Assembly: GCA_001423545.1 (NCBI GenBank)
Contig: LMOK01000002.1
Span: 930,001 to 994,000, forward strand
Length of the DNA stretch: 64,000 nt
Source: Orlajensenia sp001423545
GTDB lineage: Bacteria; Actinomycetota; Actinomycetes; Actinomycetales; Microbacteriaceae
Direction: 5' to 3'
The notes under the pieces are model-generated. The model had not been told where the DNA came from. It ran no database searches and saw only the letters and a list, made by a program, of their open reading frames with translations. Made by a program: the position numbers and the translations under genes. Position 1 is the stretch's first letter, and each line of letters starts with the position of its first letter. Shown here in pieces: positions 51,194 through 59,934 of this stretch.

Positions 51194-51544
51194 GTGCTCG
51201 TGAGCATCACCGACCTGCTGGTACGGGCATCCGTCGTCACGTCGACGACAGCACCGACTCCTCCCGATGACGACCTCATCACTCCGGGCGTCGTCGGCTT
51301 CCTCGTCACATTCCTCGTGGCCGTCGCCACGGTCCTGCTCGTCATCGACATGGTGCGCCGCGTGCGTCGCGTGAACTACCGCGACCAGATCCGCGAGAAG
51401 CTGCTGATCGAACAGGCCGAGGCTCAGATGGCGGCCGAGACGCCGGCGACGGATGCCGCGACTCCGGATGCCGCCCACGATGCGACTCCGGCAGCGTCAG
51501 CCCCAGCCGCCGATCCGGCGACGAGCGTCGACGACCAGAAGTAG
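51194..51544 (+). CDS. Small hypothetical single-pass membrane protein
   Basis: A 116-residue protein, divergent from DUF4307. It has a short extracytoplasmic N terminus, one span (about 30-52, GVVGFLVTFLVAVATVLLVIDMV), a basic positive-inside segment (RRVRRVNYRDQIREK) and an Ala/Pro/Asp-rich disordered tail. The GTG at 51194 is preceded by AAGGAG nine bases away; a TTG at 51185 overlaps that site and is less likely. Proteins like this next to DUF4307 are common in actinobacteria; function unknown. Confidence 0.75.
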   Translation: MLVSITDLLVRASVVTSTTAPTPPDDDLITPGVVGFLVTFLVAVATVLLVIDMVRRVRRVNYRDQIREKLLIEQAEAQMAAETPATDAATPDAAHDATPAASAPAADPATSVDDQK

Positions 51545-51547
51545 CGT

Positions 51548-52360
51548 CTAGCCCCCGACGGAGCCCGGCAGCGGATCGAGCACGATCAGCAGCACGGCCG
51601 TCCAGTGGCAGAGGAACGCGAACAGCGTGCAGGTGTGGAAGATCTCGTGGAACCCGAACCGGCCGGGCCAGGGGTTCGGCTTCTTCAGCGCGTAGACGAT
51701 GGCGCCGCCGGTGTAGAGCAGCCCGCCGATGACCACGAGCACCATCATCGCGACGTTCGCGTTCAGCAGGTCGACGATGTACATCATCGCCGCCCAGCCG
51801 AGCGCGATGTAGATGAGCACGTAGAGCCAGCGCGGCGCTCCGATCCAGAACACCCTGAAGCCGATGCCGAGCAGGGCTCCGGCCCAGACCAGGGTGATCA
51901 GGAGCACGCCCTTGTCCGCGGGCAGGGCGAGTATCGCCAGGGGCGTGTAGGTGCCCGCGATGAGCAGGAAGATGTTCGCGTGGTCGATGCGCTTGAGGAG
52001 GACCTTGGTGCGCGGGTTCCAGTCGAAGCGGTGGTAGAGCGCGGAGTTGCCGAACAGCAGCAGCGAGGTGAGCACGAACACGGCCGCCGACCACTTGGCC
52101 GCCGCGCCGTTCGCGACGGTGATCAGTACGATCCCCGAGATGAGCGCCAGCGGGAACGTTCCAGCGTGGATCCAGCCGCGCCAGGTCGGTTTGACGTCGT
52201 CGGGAGCAGCGGGAGAGGCGTCGAGCAGGGGGATGTTCGGCAGCTCGGTGCCGCGGCTCTCGTCGAGTGCGACGGCGGCATCCGAGGCGTCCAGCATGGC
52301 GGTGGGCTCATCGAGGTGCTCCCGCACATCCTGCGGTTCTCGGGGATCGACGGGGCTCAT
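51548..52360 (-). CDS. PAQR family membrane protein (hemolysin III-like)
   Basis: A 270-residue protein with seven spans and a hydrophilic N-terminal extension of about 60 residues. PAQR metal-site motifs are visible: SALYHRFDW, the D-H pair in KRIDHANIFLLIAGTYTP, and HEIFHTCTLFAF near the end. Bacterial members affect membrane fluidity or lipid signalling; hemolytic activity is not implied. TAGGCT lies six bases before the ATG at 52360, so translation is probably leaderless. It is divergent from uppS. Confidence 0.9.
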   Translation of the reverse strand: MSPVDPREPQDVREHLDEPTAMLDASDAAVALDESRGTELPNIPLLDASPAAPDDVKPTWRGWIHAGTFPLALISGIVLITVANGAAAKWSAAVFVLTSLLLFGNSALYHRFDWNPRTKVLLKRIDHANIFLLIAGTYTPLAILALPADKGVLLITLVWAGALLGIGFRVFWIGAPRWLYVLIYIALGWAAMMYIVDLLNANVAMMVLVVIGGLLYTGGAIVYALKKPNPWPGRFGFHEIFHTCTLFAFLCHWTAVLLIVLDPLPGSVGG

Positions 52361-52366
52361 GAGCCC

Positions 52367-52426
52367 AGCCTACGACAGCACCTGTGCGCCCCTGCTGTGA
52401 GGCCGGGGCGGCTCGTGCACTACCGT
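52367..52426. promoter_or_regulatory. Divergent leaderless promoters of the PAQR gene and uppS
   Basis: Minus strand TAGGCT (52372-52367) is six bases from the PAQR ATG; plus strand TACCGT (52421-52426) is seven bases from the uppS GTG at 52434. Confidence 0.55.
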
Positions 52427-52433
52427 TGACTCC

Positions 52434-53219
52434 GTGCAGAAGAGGGAAGAACCGTTGGGGAGAGGTCTCCTCTACGACCTGTACCAGCGGCGTCTGCGGC
52501 GGGGCCTGACCTCCGAGACCATGCCGCGTCACGTGGCCATGATCATCGACGGCAACCGTCGCTGGGCTCGTCAGCTCGGACTCGCCACGGCGGCGCACGG
52601 CCACCGCGCCGGGGCGGCGAAGATGAGCGAGTTCCTGCAGTGGTGCGATGAGCTCGGCATCAGCGTCGTCACCCTGTACCTGCTCTCGAGCGACAACCTC
52701 TCCAACCGCGCCGGCGAGGAACTCGACGCCCTCGTCGAGATCATCGCGGAACTCGCCGACGACCTCTCCCGACATGGCGACTGGCGGGTGAAGCACGTCG
52801 GGTCGACCAGCGGCCTCCCGCAGAACCTGATCGATGCTCTCGCCGCGGCCGAGGCACGCACTGCAGATCACGCCGGGCTGCACATCAATCTCGCTGTCGG
52901 CTACGGCGGACGCACCGAGATCACCGACGCCATGCGATCGATCGTCGCGAGCCACCACGCCGAGGGCCGCAGCCTCGAGGACCTCGCCGAGAGGCTGACT
53001 CCCGAACTCATCGGCGAGCACCTCTACACGGTGGGCCAGCCCGACCCCGACCTGGTCATCCGCACCTCAGGCGAGCAGCGTCTCAGCGACTTCATGCTGT
53101 GGCAGGCAGCGCACAGCGAGTTCTACTTCGTCGAGGCGCTCGGCCCCGACCTGCGCGAGGTCGACTTCCTGCGTGCACTCCGCGACTACGCCACACGGCA
53201 CCGGCGCTTCGGCGCCTGA
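52434..53219 (+). CDS. uppS: Isoprenyl transferase (cis-prenyl diphosphate synthase)
   Basis: A 261-residue enzyme condensing isopentenyl diphosphate units in cis to make a polyprenyl diphosphate carrier for cell-wall synthesis. D39-G-N-R-R (MIIDGNRRWAR) binds the diphosphate, and the C-terminal DLVIRTSGEQRLSDFMLWQ motif is conserved. Actinobacteria often have two such genes, one making a short and one a long chain; which this is cannot be told. GTG start with a leaderless promoter. Confidence 0.93.
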   Translation: MQKREEPLGRGLLYDLYQRRLRRGLTSETMPRHVAMIIDGNRRWARQLGLATAAHGHRAGAAKMSEFLQWCDELGISVVTLYLLSSDNLSNRAGEELDALVEIIAELADDLSRHGDWRVKHVGSTSGLPQNLIDALAAAEARTADHAGLHINLAVGYGGRTEITDAMRSIVASHHAEGRSLEDLAERLTPELIGEHLYTVGQPDPDLVIRTSGEQRLSDFMLWQAAHSEFYFVEALGPDLREVDFLRALRDYATRHRRFGA

Positions 53220-53273
53220 GTCGGAGCGCGCCGCAGCGCCCGACTCCACCGACCCCCACGAAAGGCAGGCGCG

Positions 53274-54395
53274 ATGACAGCGCTCGACGACTACCGCGAC
53301 GGCTTCCTCGAGGAACCCGGGTACCTCGACTTCGGCCGGGTCGGTCCGCTCTCGGCCCGCGTGATCGCCGAATCGCAGGGGATGCACGACATCCTCGCCA
53401 AGGCGCGCTTCGGCTCCCTGGGCGACTTCGAGGCGCAGGAGGACAGGGCGCACGCCGCCGTGGCTGCCGCAACAGGTTTCCCGGCCGAGCAGGTCGTCAC
53501 GCAGCCCAACACCTCGATGGGGGTCACGCACGCCATGTTCGGCCTCACCGGCGACGTGCTGCTCTCGGCGGGGGAGTTCCCCACTCTCCCGATCTCCGCC
53601 GTGCGCGCGGCCGAGGCGCTGCACGTGGTGAGGCCGGTCTGGCTCGAGACCGACCATGGCCGCGTCACCCCGGGCCAGGTGCGCGACCAGCTCACCTCGT
53701 CGATCGAGGCCGTCGCCGTGACGCTCGTCGATTCCCGCACCGGCTACCTCGCCGACCTCGACGGCATCCGTCAGGTGATCGGCGATCGCCTGCTCATCGT
53801 CGACGCGATCCAGGGCTTCGGGGTCGTGGATGCGGCCTACGAGGCTGCGGACGTCGTGGTGTCCGGCGGCCAGAAGTGGTGCCGAGCAGGATGGGGCACC
53901 GGCTTCATGGCGCTCAGCGACCGAGCGATCGAGCGGTTGACCCCTGTGATCAGCGGATACAGCGGAACCGGCACCGCCGAGACCTGGGACGAAGTGCCCC
54001 CGCCGGCCCCGGGAGCCCGTGCCTTCAGGGTCACGAACCCCGACAGGATCGCACAGGGTCGCTTCGCCGCAGCCCTCGAGGAGATGAACGAGGTGGGCGC
54101 CGGCGAGATCCAGGCGGCGATCGCCGAGAACGTCACCCGCGTCATCGACCTCGCCGACGAGTTCGCCATCCCCGTGGCCTCATCGCGCACCGAGGACGAG
54201 AGGTCGGGGCTGGTCGTGCTCGAGCCGCCGATCGACCAGCTCACGCTGCTCACGGCGTCGTTGTTCAATCACGGTGTCACGGCCACCACGAGGGCCAACT
54301 CGGTGCGACTCAGCGTGCACGCGGCGCTGCACGAGGACACCGTCGAGATGCTGCGCGGAGCCTTCACCTCGTACTCCTCGGCCGCCATCTACTGA
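53274..54395 (+). CDS. Class V aminotransferase/cysteine desulfurase-like PLP protein
   Basis: A 373-residue fold-type I PLP enzyme. K201 in SGGQKWCRAGWG is the likely Schiff-base lysine; the preceding LLIVDAIQGFGVVD carries the conserved Asp. It resembles selenocysteine-lyase/isopenicillin-epimerase type members rather than IscS, since no conserved catalytic cysteine loop is seen. Substrate unknown. The ATG has AAAGG 12 bases upstream, and it follows uppS by 54 bases in the same direction. Confidence 0.8.
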   Translation: MTALDDYRDGFLEEPGYLDFGRVGPLSARVIAESQGMHDILAKARFGSLGDFEAQEDRAHAAVAAATGFPAEQVVTQPNTSMGVTHAMFGLTGDVLLSAGEFPTLPISAVRAAEALHVVRPVWLETDHGRVTPGQVRDQLTSSIEAVAVTLVDSRTGYLADLDGIRQVIGDRLLIVDAIQGFGVVDAAYEAADVVVSGGQKWCRAGWGTGFMALSDRAIERLTPVISGYSGTGTAETWDEVPPPAPGARAFRVTNPDRIAQGRFAAALEEMNEVGAGEIQAAIAENVTRVIDLADEFAIPVASSRTEDERSGLVVLEPPIDQLTLLTASLFNHGVTATTRANSVRLSVHAALHEDTVEMLRGAFTSYSSAAIY

Positions 54396-54480
54396 CGTTG
54401 TCCGGCGTGTCATGTGACAGGCCGAAGTCTTCCCGCGTGTCGTGACCGGCATCCGTCACCACCGGACGTACGTTGCCCTC

Positions 54481-54541
54481 ATCAGATAAGGCATCTGATC
54501 GAGTCGGCCACATAAGACGGCTCGAAACCCGCCATGTGGCC
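54481..54541 (+). other. Two successive inverted repeats upstream of the phoH-like gene
   Basis: ATCAGAT/ATCTGAT (54481-54487 with 54493-54499) and GGCCACAT/ATGTGGCC (54506-54513 with 54534-54541) form two adjacent hairpins ending 40 bases before the start. They could be operators or a structured leader. Confidence 0.55.
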
Positions 54542-54581
54542 GCTCGCGATTCCGAGTGCGAAGCTCGGGGTGGGAGCGGTT

Positions 54582-55934
54582 GTGACCTCACTGGATATCC
54601 AGAAGTCGGTTCAGCACGGCACGGATGCCGGGACCCGAACGCTCGAGCGCACGTACGTGCTCGACACGTCGGTGCTCCTCAGCGATCCGGGTGCTCTGTT
54701 CCGCTTCGCCGAACACTCCGTCGTGCTGCCGGTCATCGTGATCGCAGAGCTCGAAGCCAAGCGCCACGACCCGGAGATCGGCTTCTTCGCCCGCAAGGCG
54801 CTCCGTACCCTCGACGACCTGCGCGTCGAGCACGAGCGACTCGACTTCCCGATCCCCGTCGGCGACGACGGCGGCTCGCTCCGAGTCGAACTGAACCACT
54901 CCAACACGTCCGTGCTGCCGAACGGCCTCCAGCTGAACGACAACGACACCCGGATCCTCGCCGTGGCGCTCAACCTCGCCAACGAGGGCCTCGACGTGAC
55001 CGTCGTCTCCAAGGACCTTCCGCTGCGCGTCAAGGCCGCCTCGATCGGCCTCGCCGCCGAGGAGTACCGTGCCGAGCTCGCCGTCGACTCCGGCTGGACC
55101 GGCATGGCCGACGTCACCCTGAGTGCCAGAGAGATCGACGACCTCTACGAGCAGGACTACCTCGAGACGCGGATGGTGGCCGACCTGCCGATCAACACCG
55201 GCGTGGTCGTGCACTCCGACCGTGGCAGCGCGTTGGCCAGGGTGATCCGCAAGGGTGAGCTGCGGGTCGTGCGCGGCGACCGCGAGCTGTTCGGACTGCA
55301 CGGTCGCTCGGCGGAGCAGCGCCTCGCCATCGACATGCTGCTCGATCCCGAGATCGGCATCCTGTCGCTCGGCGGAAGCGCGGGAACCGGAAAGTCGGCC
55401 CTCGCCCTCTGCGCCGGCCTCGAGGCCGTGCTCGAGCGCCAGCAGCACAAGAAGATCATGGTGTTCCGACCGCTCTACGCCGTCGGAGGCCAAGAGCTCG
55501 GCTACCTGCCCGGTGACGCCGGCGAGAAGATGAATCCGTGGGGCCAGGCGGTCTTCGACACCCTCGGCTCGGTCGTCTCGGACAACGTGCTCAACGAGGT
55601 CGTCGAGAGGGGCATCCTCGAGGTGCTGCCGCTCACGCACATCCGCGGGCGCAGCCTGCACGACGCCTTCGTGATCGTCGACGAGGCTCAGTCGCTGGAG
55701 CGCAACGTGCTGCTCACCGTGCTCTCCCGCATCGGCCAGAACTCACGGGTCGTGCTCACCCACGACGTCGCCCAGCGCGACAACCTGCGCGTCGGCCGCC
55801 ACGACGGAGTCGCCTCGGTCATCGAGACCCTGAAGGGCCACCCGCTGTTCGGCCACGTCACACTCACCCGCTCGGAGCGCAGCGCGATCGCGGCTCTCGT
55901 CACGCAGATGCTGGAGGGCAACGAGCTGGCCTGA
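54582..55934 (+). CDS. PhoH family protein with N-terminal PIN domain (PhoH2/YlaK-like)
   Basis: A 450-residue fusion. The N-terminal PIN domain starts at YVLDTSVLLSD (D28) and includes NDNDTRILAVAL and the acidic VVSKDLPLR segment; the C-terminal PhoH ATPase has Walker A GGSAGTGKS (264-272) and Walker B FVIVDEAQ. Such fusions act as sequence-selective RNA helicase/ribonucleases in mycobacteria. The GTG at 54582 has GGGAG upstream; the in-frame ATG at 54534 falls inside the upstream inverted repeat, so it is unlikely. Confidence 0.9.
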   Translation: MTSLDIQKSVQHGTDAGTRTLERTYVLDTSVLLSDPGALFRFAEHSVVLPVIVIAELEAKRHDPEIGFFARKALRTLDDLRVEHERLDFPIPVGDDGGSLRVELNHSNTSVLPNGLQLNDNDTRILAVALNLANEGLDVTVVSKDLPLRVKAASIGLAAEEYRAELAVDSGWTGMADVTLSAREIDDLYEQDYLETRMVADLPINTGVVVHSDRGSALARVIRKGELRVVRGDRELFGLHGRSAEQRLAIDMLLDPEIGILSLGGSAGTGKSALALCAGLEAVLERQQHKKIMVFRPLYAVGGQELGYLPGDAGEKMNPWGQAVFDTLGSVVSDNVLNEVVERGILEVLPLTHIRGRSLHDAFVIVDEAQSLERNVLLTVLSRIGQNSRVVLTHDVAQRDNLRVGRHDGVASVIETLKGHPLFGHVTLTRSERSAIAALVTQMLEGNELA

Positions 55935-55953
55935 CCCGCCGCATCCATCGCAT

Positions 55954-56037
55954 CTGGAAAGCGAGGACTTTCCGCCCGAAACGCCCCCGTCGAGTCTCGG
56001 ACGGGGGCGTTTCGACGCGAGGATCCTCGCTTTCCAG
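55954..56037. repeat. Palindromic intergenic element, copy B
   Basis: Outer arms CTGGAAAGCGAGGA/TCCTCGCTTTCCAG (14 bp, perfect) and inner arms CGAAACGCCCCCGTC/GACGGGGGCGTTTCG (55977-55991 with 56000-56014, 15 bp, perfect). It is homologous to the element at 29285-29364 and lies between two codirectional genes. Confidence 0.92.
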
Positions 56038-56091
56038 ACCTGCGCTGGGCGGGTGACCGTGGCCGAGACGTCATTGTGTCAGGATGACGCC

Positions 56092-57066
56092 ATGGGGAGC
56101 AGGGGAACGGAGCAGACCGATCACGCGAACAGGCGTACGCGTTGGGGGTTCACCCTCCTCGCGTCGGGGCTGATCGTGGCCGGTGCCGTCGCGGTGCTCG
56201 GACCGAGCTTCTCGGAGTTGGTCGGCGGCGGCATCGCGGTCGCTGCGCTGCTCGTCTTCGGCGTCGGGCTGACGCAGCTCTGGCTGGTCGCCCGCGTCAT
56301 CGGTCGACTGGCGCAGGTCGCGGTGATCGTGCTCCTGGTAGCCCTCGTCTGCCTGCTGGCTTCTCCGATGCTCACGGCCTCGGGCATTCCCTCGGTCTCG
56401 GCCGCGGCGGCCGCTGTCGCGAGCGTCGCGATGGCCGGCGGTTTCGTGCTCCTCGTGATCGCCGGCATGCTGCTGCTCGTCGCCTGGGCGCGTGCCGGCG
56501 CGCACGACATGCTCGTCGCGATTCCCCGATCGACGGATGCCGCTCCGTCGAGCCGTCGCTCCAGGTTGATCACCGCCTCCGTGGTCTTCGGAGCCCTACT
56601 GGTCGTCGTCGCCGTCGGCATCGTGGTCGAACTGGTGTGGAACCCGCTCGCGATGGGGCCGGGCTACACGCTCTCCGAGATCTACGGAATGCTTCCCGCG
56701 GGCGAGGGGGCGTCCGGCATCGCGAGCGTGCTCACCTGGGCCGGGATCGTCGTCGTCGTGGCTGCAGGGCAACTGATCCGGGTCGTGCTCGCCGCGCGGC
56801 GAGGTGGGGCATCCGTCCCCGGGAGACGGCAGGTCGTCACGGCGCTTCTCACCGGGAGCATCGCGGTGTTCCTGCTGTTCTTCTTCGCCTTCGGCCTGGG
56901 CAACACGATCTCCGACACCGTGCCGCCCATGGTCGGGCGTTCCTCGGCCGAGGGCGTGCTCTACGGCCTTCTCACTCCACTCGGCCTCATCGGCGCGTTG
57001 CTGGTCTCGGCGGGCCCGTGGCCGCGGAGCGAACGGCGCCGGCTCGAGGCCAGCGCCGCTCGCTGA
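56092..57066 (+). CDS. Hypothetical polytopic membrane protein
   Basis: A 324-residue protein with about eight hydrophobic segments and no recognised domain. A basic N terminus (RRTRWG) leads into the first span; a loop near 215-225 contains MGPGYTLSEIYGMLPAGEG. The ATG at 56092 is chosen because CAGGAT sits six bases upstream; an upstream GTG at 56053 would add residues that do not look coding. The gene is convergent with fumC, with a long inverted repeat between them. Confidence 0.65.
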   Translation: MGSRGTEQTDHANRRTRWGFTLLASGLIVAGAVAVLGPSFSELVGGGIAVAALLVFGVGLTQLWLVARVIGRLAQVAVIVLLVALVCLLASPMLTASGIPSVSAAAAAVASVAMAGGFVLLVIAGMLLLVAWARAGAHDMLVAIPRSTDAAPSSRRSRLITASVVFGALLVVVAVGIVVELVWNPLAMGPGYTLSEIYGMLPAGEGASGIASVLTWAGIVVVVAAGQLIRVVLAARRGGASVPGRRQVVTALLTGSIAVFLLFFFAFGLGNTISDTVPPMVGRSSAEGVLYGLLTPLGLIGALLVSAGPWPRSERRRLEASAAR

Positions 57067-57074
57067 ACCCGAGA

Positions 57075-57162
57075 CCGCTCGCTGAGGCCCGGACGGAGTC
57101 CGCGGTCGAAGCGCCGTGGCGGCGCTTCGGGCGGTCGCTCCGCTCGGCCCTCAGCGAGCGGG
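57075..57162. repeat. Palindrome containing the 41-base repeat, copy 3; bidirectional terminator
   Basis: The 41-base repeat at 57122-57162 is identical to 19654-19694. Its end pairs with CCGCTCGCTGAGGCC at 57075-57089, and the GAAGCGCC/GGCGCTTC tip closes the fold. It lies between a convergent membrane protein gene and fumC. Confidence 0.88.
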
Positions 57163-57179
57163 CGGCTGAGCGGGTGCCG

Positions 57180-58604
57180 CTACTTCCGGACCGGCGGACG
57201 CGTCATCGACAGCACGTCGAGGGCGGTGTCGAGCTGCTCGAGCGAGACCTCGCCACGGTCGACGAAGCCGAGGTCGACGACGGCCTCGCGCACGGTGATG
57301 CCCTGCGCGACGGAGTGCTTGGCCACCTTGGCTGCGGCCTCGTAGCCGATCACCTTGTTGAGCGGGGTGACGATCGACGGCGACATCCCGGCGAGGGCGG
57401 CCGCGCGCTCCACGTTGGCCTCGAGCCCGTCGACGGTCTTGTCGGCGAGCACGCGAGCGGCGTTGGTCAGCAGGCGGATCGACTCGAGCAGAGCCGTTCC
57501 CATGACCGGGATCTGCACGTTGAGCTCGAACGCGCCCGAGGCACCGCTCCAGGCGATGGTGGCGTCGTTGCCGATCACCCGGGCGGCCACCATGAGCACG
57601 GCCTCGGGGATGACGGGATTGACCTTGCCCGGCATGATCGACGACCCGGGCTGCAGGTCGGGGATGCTGAGCTCGCCGAGGCCTGTGTTGGGGCCCGAGC
57701 CCATCCAACGAATGTCGTTCGAGATCTTCGTGAGGCTCACGGCGATGGTGCGGAGGGCGCCGGATGCGTCGACGAGGCCGTCGCGGTTGGCCTGGGCTTC
57801 GAAGTGGTCGGCCGCCTCGGTGATGGGCAGCTCGGTCTCCTGCTGCAGCAGCTCGATGACGAGCTGCGGGAAGCCGGCCGGGGTGTTGATGCCGGTGCCG
57901 ACGGCGGTGCCGCCGAGCGGGACCTCGGCGACGCGGGGGAGCGCCGACTGAACGCGCTCGATGCCGAGGCGCATCTGGCGGGCGTAGCCGCCGAACTCCT
58001 GGCCGAGGGTGACGGGCGTGGCATCCATGAGGTGGGTGCGGCCGGCCTTCACGACTCCGGACCACAGCTCGGCCTTGGCCTCGAAGGCCACGGCGAGGTG
58101 GTCGAGGGCGGGGATGAGATCGTCGATGAGAGCGCTGGTCACGGCGATGTGCACGGAGGTCGGGAACACGTCGTTCGAGGACTGCGAGGCGTTCACATGG
58201 TCGTTCGGGTGCACCGGGCTGCCGAGGCGCGAGGTGGCGAGGTTCGCGAGGACCTCGTTCATGTTCATGTTCGACGAGGTGCCCGAACCGGTCTGGTAGA
58301 CGTCGACGGGGAACTCGGCGTCGTACCGACCCGTGATGACCTCGTCGGCGGCCCACGCGATCGCGGTGGCGACGTCGCTGCTCAGCACGCCGAGGCGCTC
58401 GTTGGCGATGGCCGCCGACTTCTTGATGCGTGCGAGGGCGGCGATCTGCGCCGGCTCAAGCGTCGATCCGGAGATCGGGAAGTTCTCGACGGCACGCTGG
58501 GTCTGGGCGCTGTACAGGGCGTTGACGGGAACGCGCACCTCTCCCATCGTGTCGTGTTCGATGCGGTATTCGGACTCAGCCGCGGTGCTCACGTTGTGTG
58601 TCAT
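57180..58604 (-). CDS. fumC: Class II fumarate hydratase
   Basis: A 474-residue TCA-cycle enzyme interconverting fumarate and malate. The superfamily signature GSSIMPGKVN starts at residue 320, and NMNMNEV and GRTHLMDATP segments form the active site; the family's TSSNMN/TGTGINTP loops are intact. ATG start with AAAGG a few bases upstream. The carbonic anhydrase gene precedes it by 25 bases in the same direction, so the two may be cotranscribed. Confidence 0.96.
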   Translation of the reverse strand: MTHNVSTAAESEYRIEHDTMGEVRVPVNALYSAQTQRAVENFPISGSTLEPAQIAALARIKKSAAIANERLGVLSSDVATAIAWAADEVITGRYDAEFPVDVYQTGSGTSSNMNMNEVLANLATSRLGSPVHPNDHVNASQSSNDVFPTSVHIAVTSALIDDLIPALDHLAVAFEAKAELWSGVVKAGRTHLMDATPVTLGQEFGGYARQMRLGIERVQSALPRVAEVPLGGTAVGTGINTPAGFPQLVIELLQQETELPITEAADHFEAQANRDGLVDASGALRTIAVSLTKISNDIRWMGSGPNTGLGELSIPDLQPGSSIMPGKVNPVIPEAVLMVAARVIGNDATIAWSGASGAFELNVQIPVMGTALLESIRLLTNAARVLADKTVDGLEANVERAAALAGMSPSIVTPLNKVIGYEAAAKVAKHSVAQGITVREAVVDLGFVDRGEVSLEQLDTALDVLSMTRPPVRK

Positions 58605-58629
58605 GCCTTTCGAAAGGAGGGGTTCGGCA

Positions 58630-59286
58630 CTAGACCGTGCCGACGACGATGTCGGTCTCGGCGCGGCCCTCGACGAGCCTGTAATTCGCGCCGACGATAG
58701 CCAATCTACCTTCTGCGATGGCCTCGCTGATCATCTCGCTGGACTCCAGCAGTTCGGCGACGGTGTCGCGCAGGTGCTCGCGCCCGACGAACGACGCGTC
58801 GATGTCGGAGGGGTCGATCGGCTCGTCGGCCGTCGGCCCGGCGACGCGGGTGACGGCCGGCATGATCTTGTCGACGAGCGCCTGGATGTGCACGGGCAGG
58901 GGAGCGGCATCCGCAGCCACCGAATTGATGGCGGCGCTGACCGCACCGCACTCGTCATGGCCGAGCACGAGGATGAGGGGGACGCCCAGCACCCCGACCG
59001 CGTACTCCAGGGAGCCGAGCACGGACTCGGAGATGGTCTGGCCGGCGTTGCGCACGACGAACAGGTCGCCGAGGCCCAGGTCGAAGATGATCTCGGCCGA
59101 CAGGCGGGAGTCGCTGCAGCCGAAGAGGGCTGCGATGGGAGCCTGCCCCGCCGCGATGACTCCGCGTCGGCCGACATCCTGGTTCGGATGCTGCGGCTCA
59201 CCCGCGACGAACCTCTCGTTGCCACGGCGGAGTTCCCGCCACGCGCTCGACGGGGTGTGCGTCGTGTGTTCGGGAACAGTCGTCAT
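58630..59286 (-). CDS. Beta-carbonic anhydrase
   Basis: A 218-residue zinc enzyme hydrating CO2 to bicarbonate. Zinc and active-site residues fit the beta class: C57-x-D59-x-R61 (GCSDSR) and H110-x-x-C113 (LGHDEC). It lies between fumC and the DUF4245 gene, all on the minus strand. The stop of the DUF4245 gene is six bases upstream. Confidence 0.94.
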   Translation of the reverse strand: MTTVPEHTTHTPSSAWRELRRGNERFVAGEPQHPNQDVGRRGVIAAGQAPIAALFGCSDSRLSAEIIFDLGLGDLFVVRNAGQTISESVLGSLEYAVGVLGVPLILVLGHDECGAVSAAINSVAADAAPLPVHIQALVDKIMPAVTRVAGPTADEPIDPSDIDASFVGREHLRDTVAELLESSEMISEAIAEGRLAIVGANYRLVEGRAETDIVVGTV

Positions 59287-59292
59287 CCGGTA

Positions 59293-59934
59293 TTACTCCT
59301 CAGCGGTGATCGTGGGGGTGAGAGATTCGGCCAGCGTCTCGAACTCCGACGGCGTGCCCGTTCCGGCGAGCACCCAGGTGCTCTCGCCCGACGTCGTGAC
59401 GAGAGCGTAGCGGGCGTTGCCCAGGTCGTCGGTCGACGCCCTGTTGTCGTAGACGGTCCAGTCGACACCGTCGATGGTGACCGAGCCCGTGGCGATGGTG
59501 TTCTTCAGCTCGGTGGCCACCCAGGTGTCGTTGGCGTCGAAGGCCTGGCTCATGCCGATGAACTCGTCGCTCGGGGTGAGGAAGCCGATGAACCAGACGT
59601 CGACGTCGTCGGCGGCGTTGGACCTGTAGACGGCCGTGTTGGAGCGCCAGCCGTCTGGCAGGTCGGGGCTGGCGAGGGTCTCGGGAACGCCGGTCTGCGC
59701 CGTCTCCGAGAGGGCCTTCCAGTCGACGGTGTTGTCGAAGTTCATGTCGCCCCGGGGTACCGCGAGGAAGATCACGAAGGCGACGGCGACGCACACGATG
59801 AGCGAGAGCACGAGGTTGTTCGGAGTCTTGCGCGCCCGGTAGAGCCGCGAGTTCTCGGCCTTGCGGGCTGCCGTCTCCTCCGGAGTCTCGGGGCGGCCGA
59901 GCTCGGCGACGACGCGGGGAGGTCTGGCGGCCAT
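59293..59934 (-). CDS. DUF4245 domain-containing protein
   Basis: A 213-residue membrane-anchored protein. A cytoplasmic N terminus with ARKAENSRLYRARKTPNN precedes one span (about 40-60), then an extracytoplasmic domain with DWKALSETAQTGVPETLASP and WRSNTAVYRS, the DUF4245 core. It overlaps the xseB stop (TGATG) and is conserved at this place in actinobacteria. Function unknown. Confidence 0.9.
   Translation of the reverse strand: MAARPPRVVAELGRPETPEETAARKAENSRLYRARKTPNNLVLSLIVCVAVAFVIFLAVPRGDMNFDNTVDWKALSETAQTGVPETLASPDLPDGWRSNTAVYRSNAADDVDVWFIGFLTPSDEFIGMSQAFDANDTWVATELKNTIATGSVTIDGVDWTVYDNRASTDDLGNARYALVTTSGESTWVLAGTGTPSEFETLAESLTPTITAEE

Noticed and set aside
54534..54581. ATG at 54534 as the start of the PIN-PhoH protein
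   Set aside because: It falls in the 3' arm of an inverted repeat with no ribosome binding site; GTG at 54582 has GGGAG in front and matches the usual N terminus.
19654..57162. Insertion sequence ends
   Set aside because: The 41-base repeats and palindromes are not paired around any transposase, and no target-site duplications are visible.
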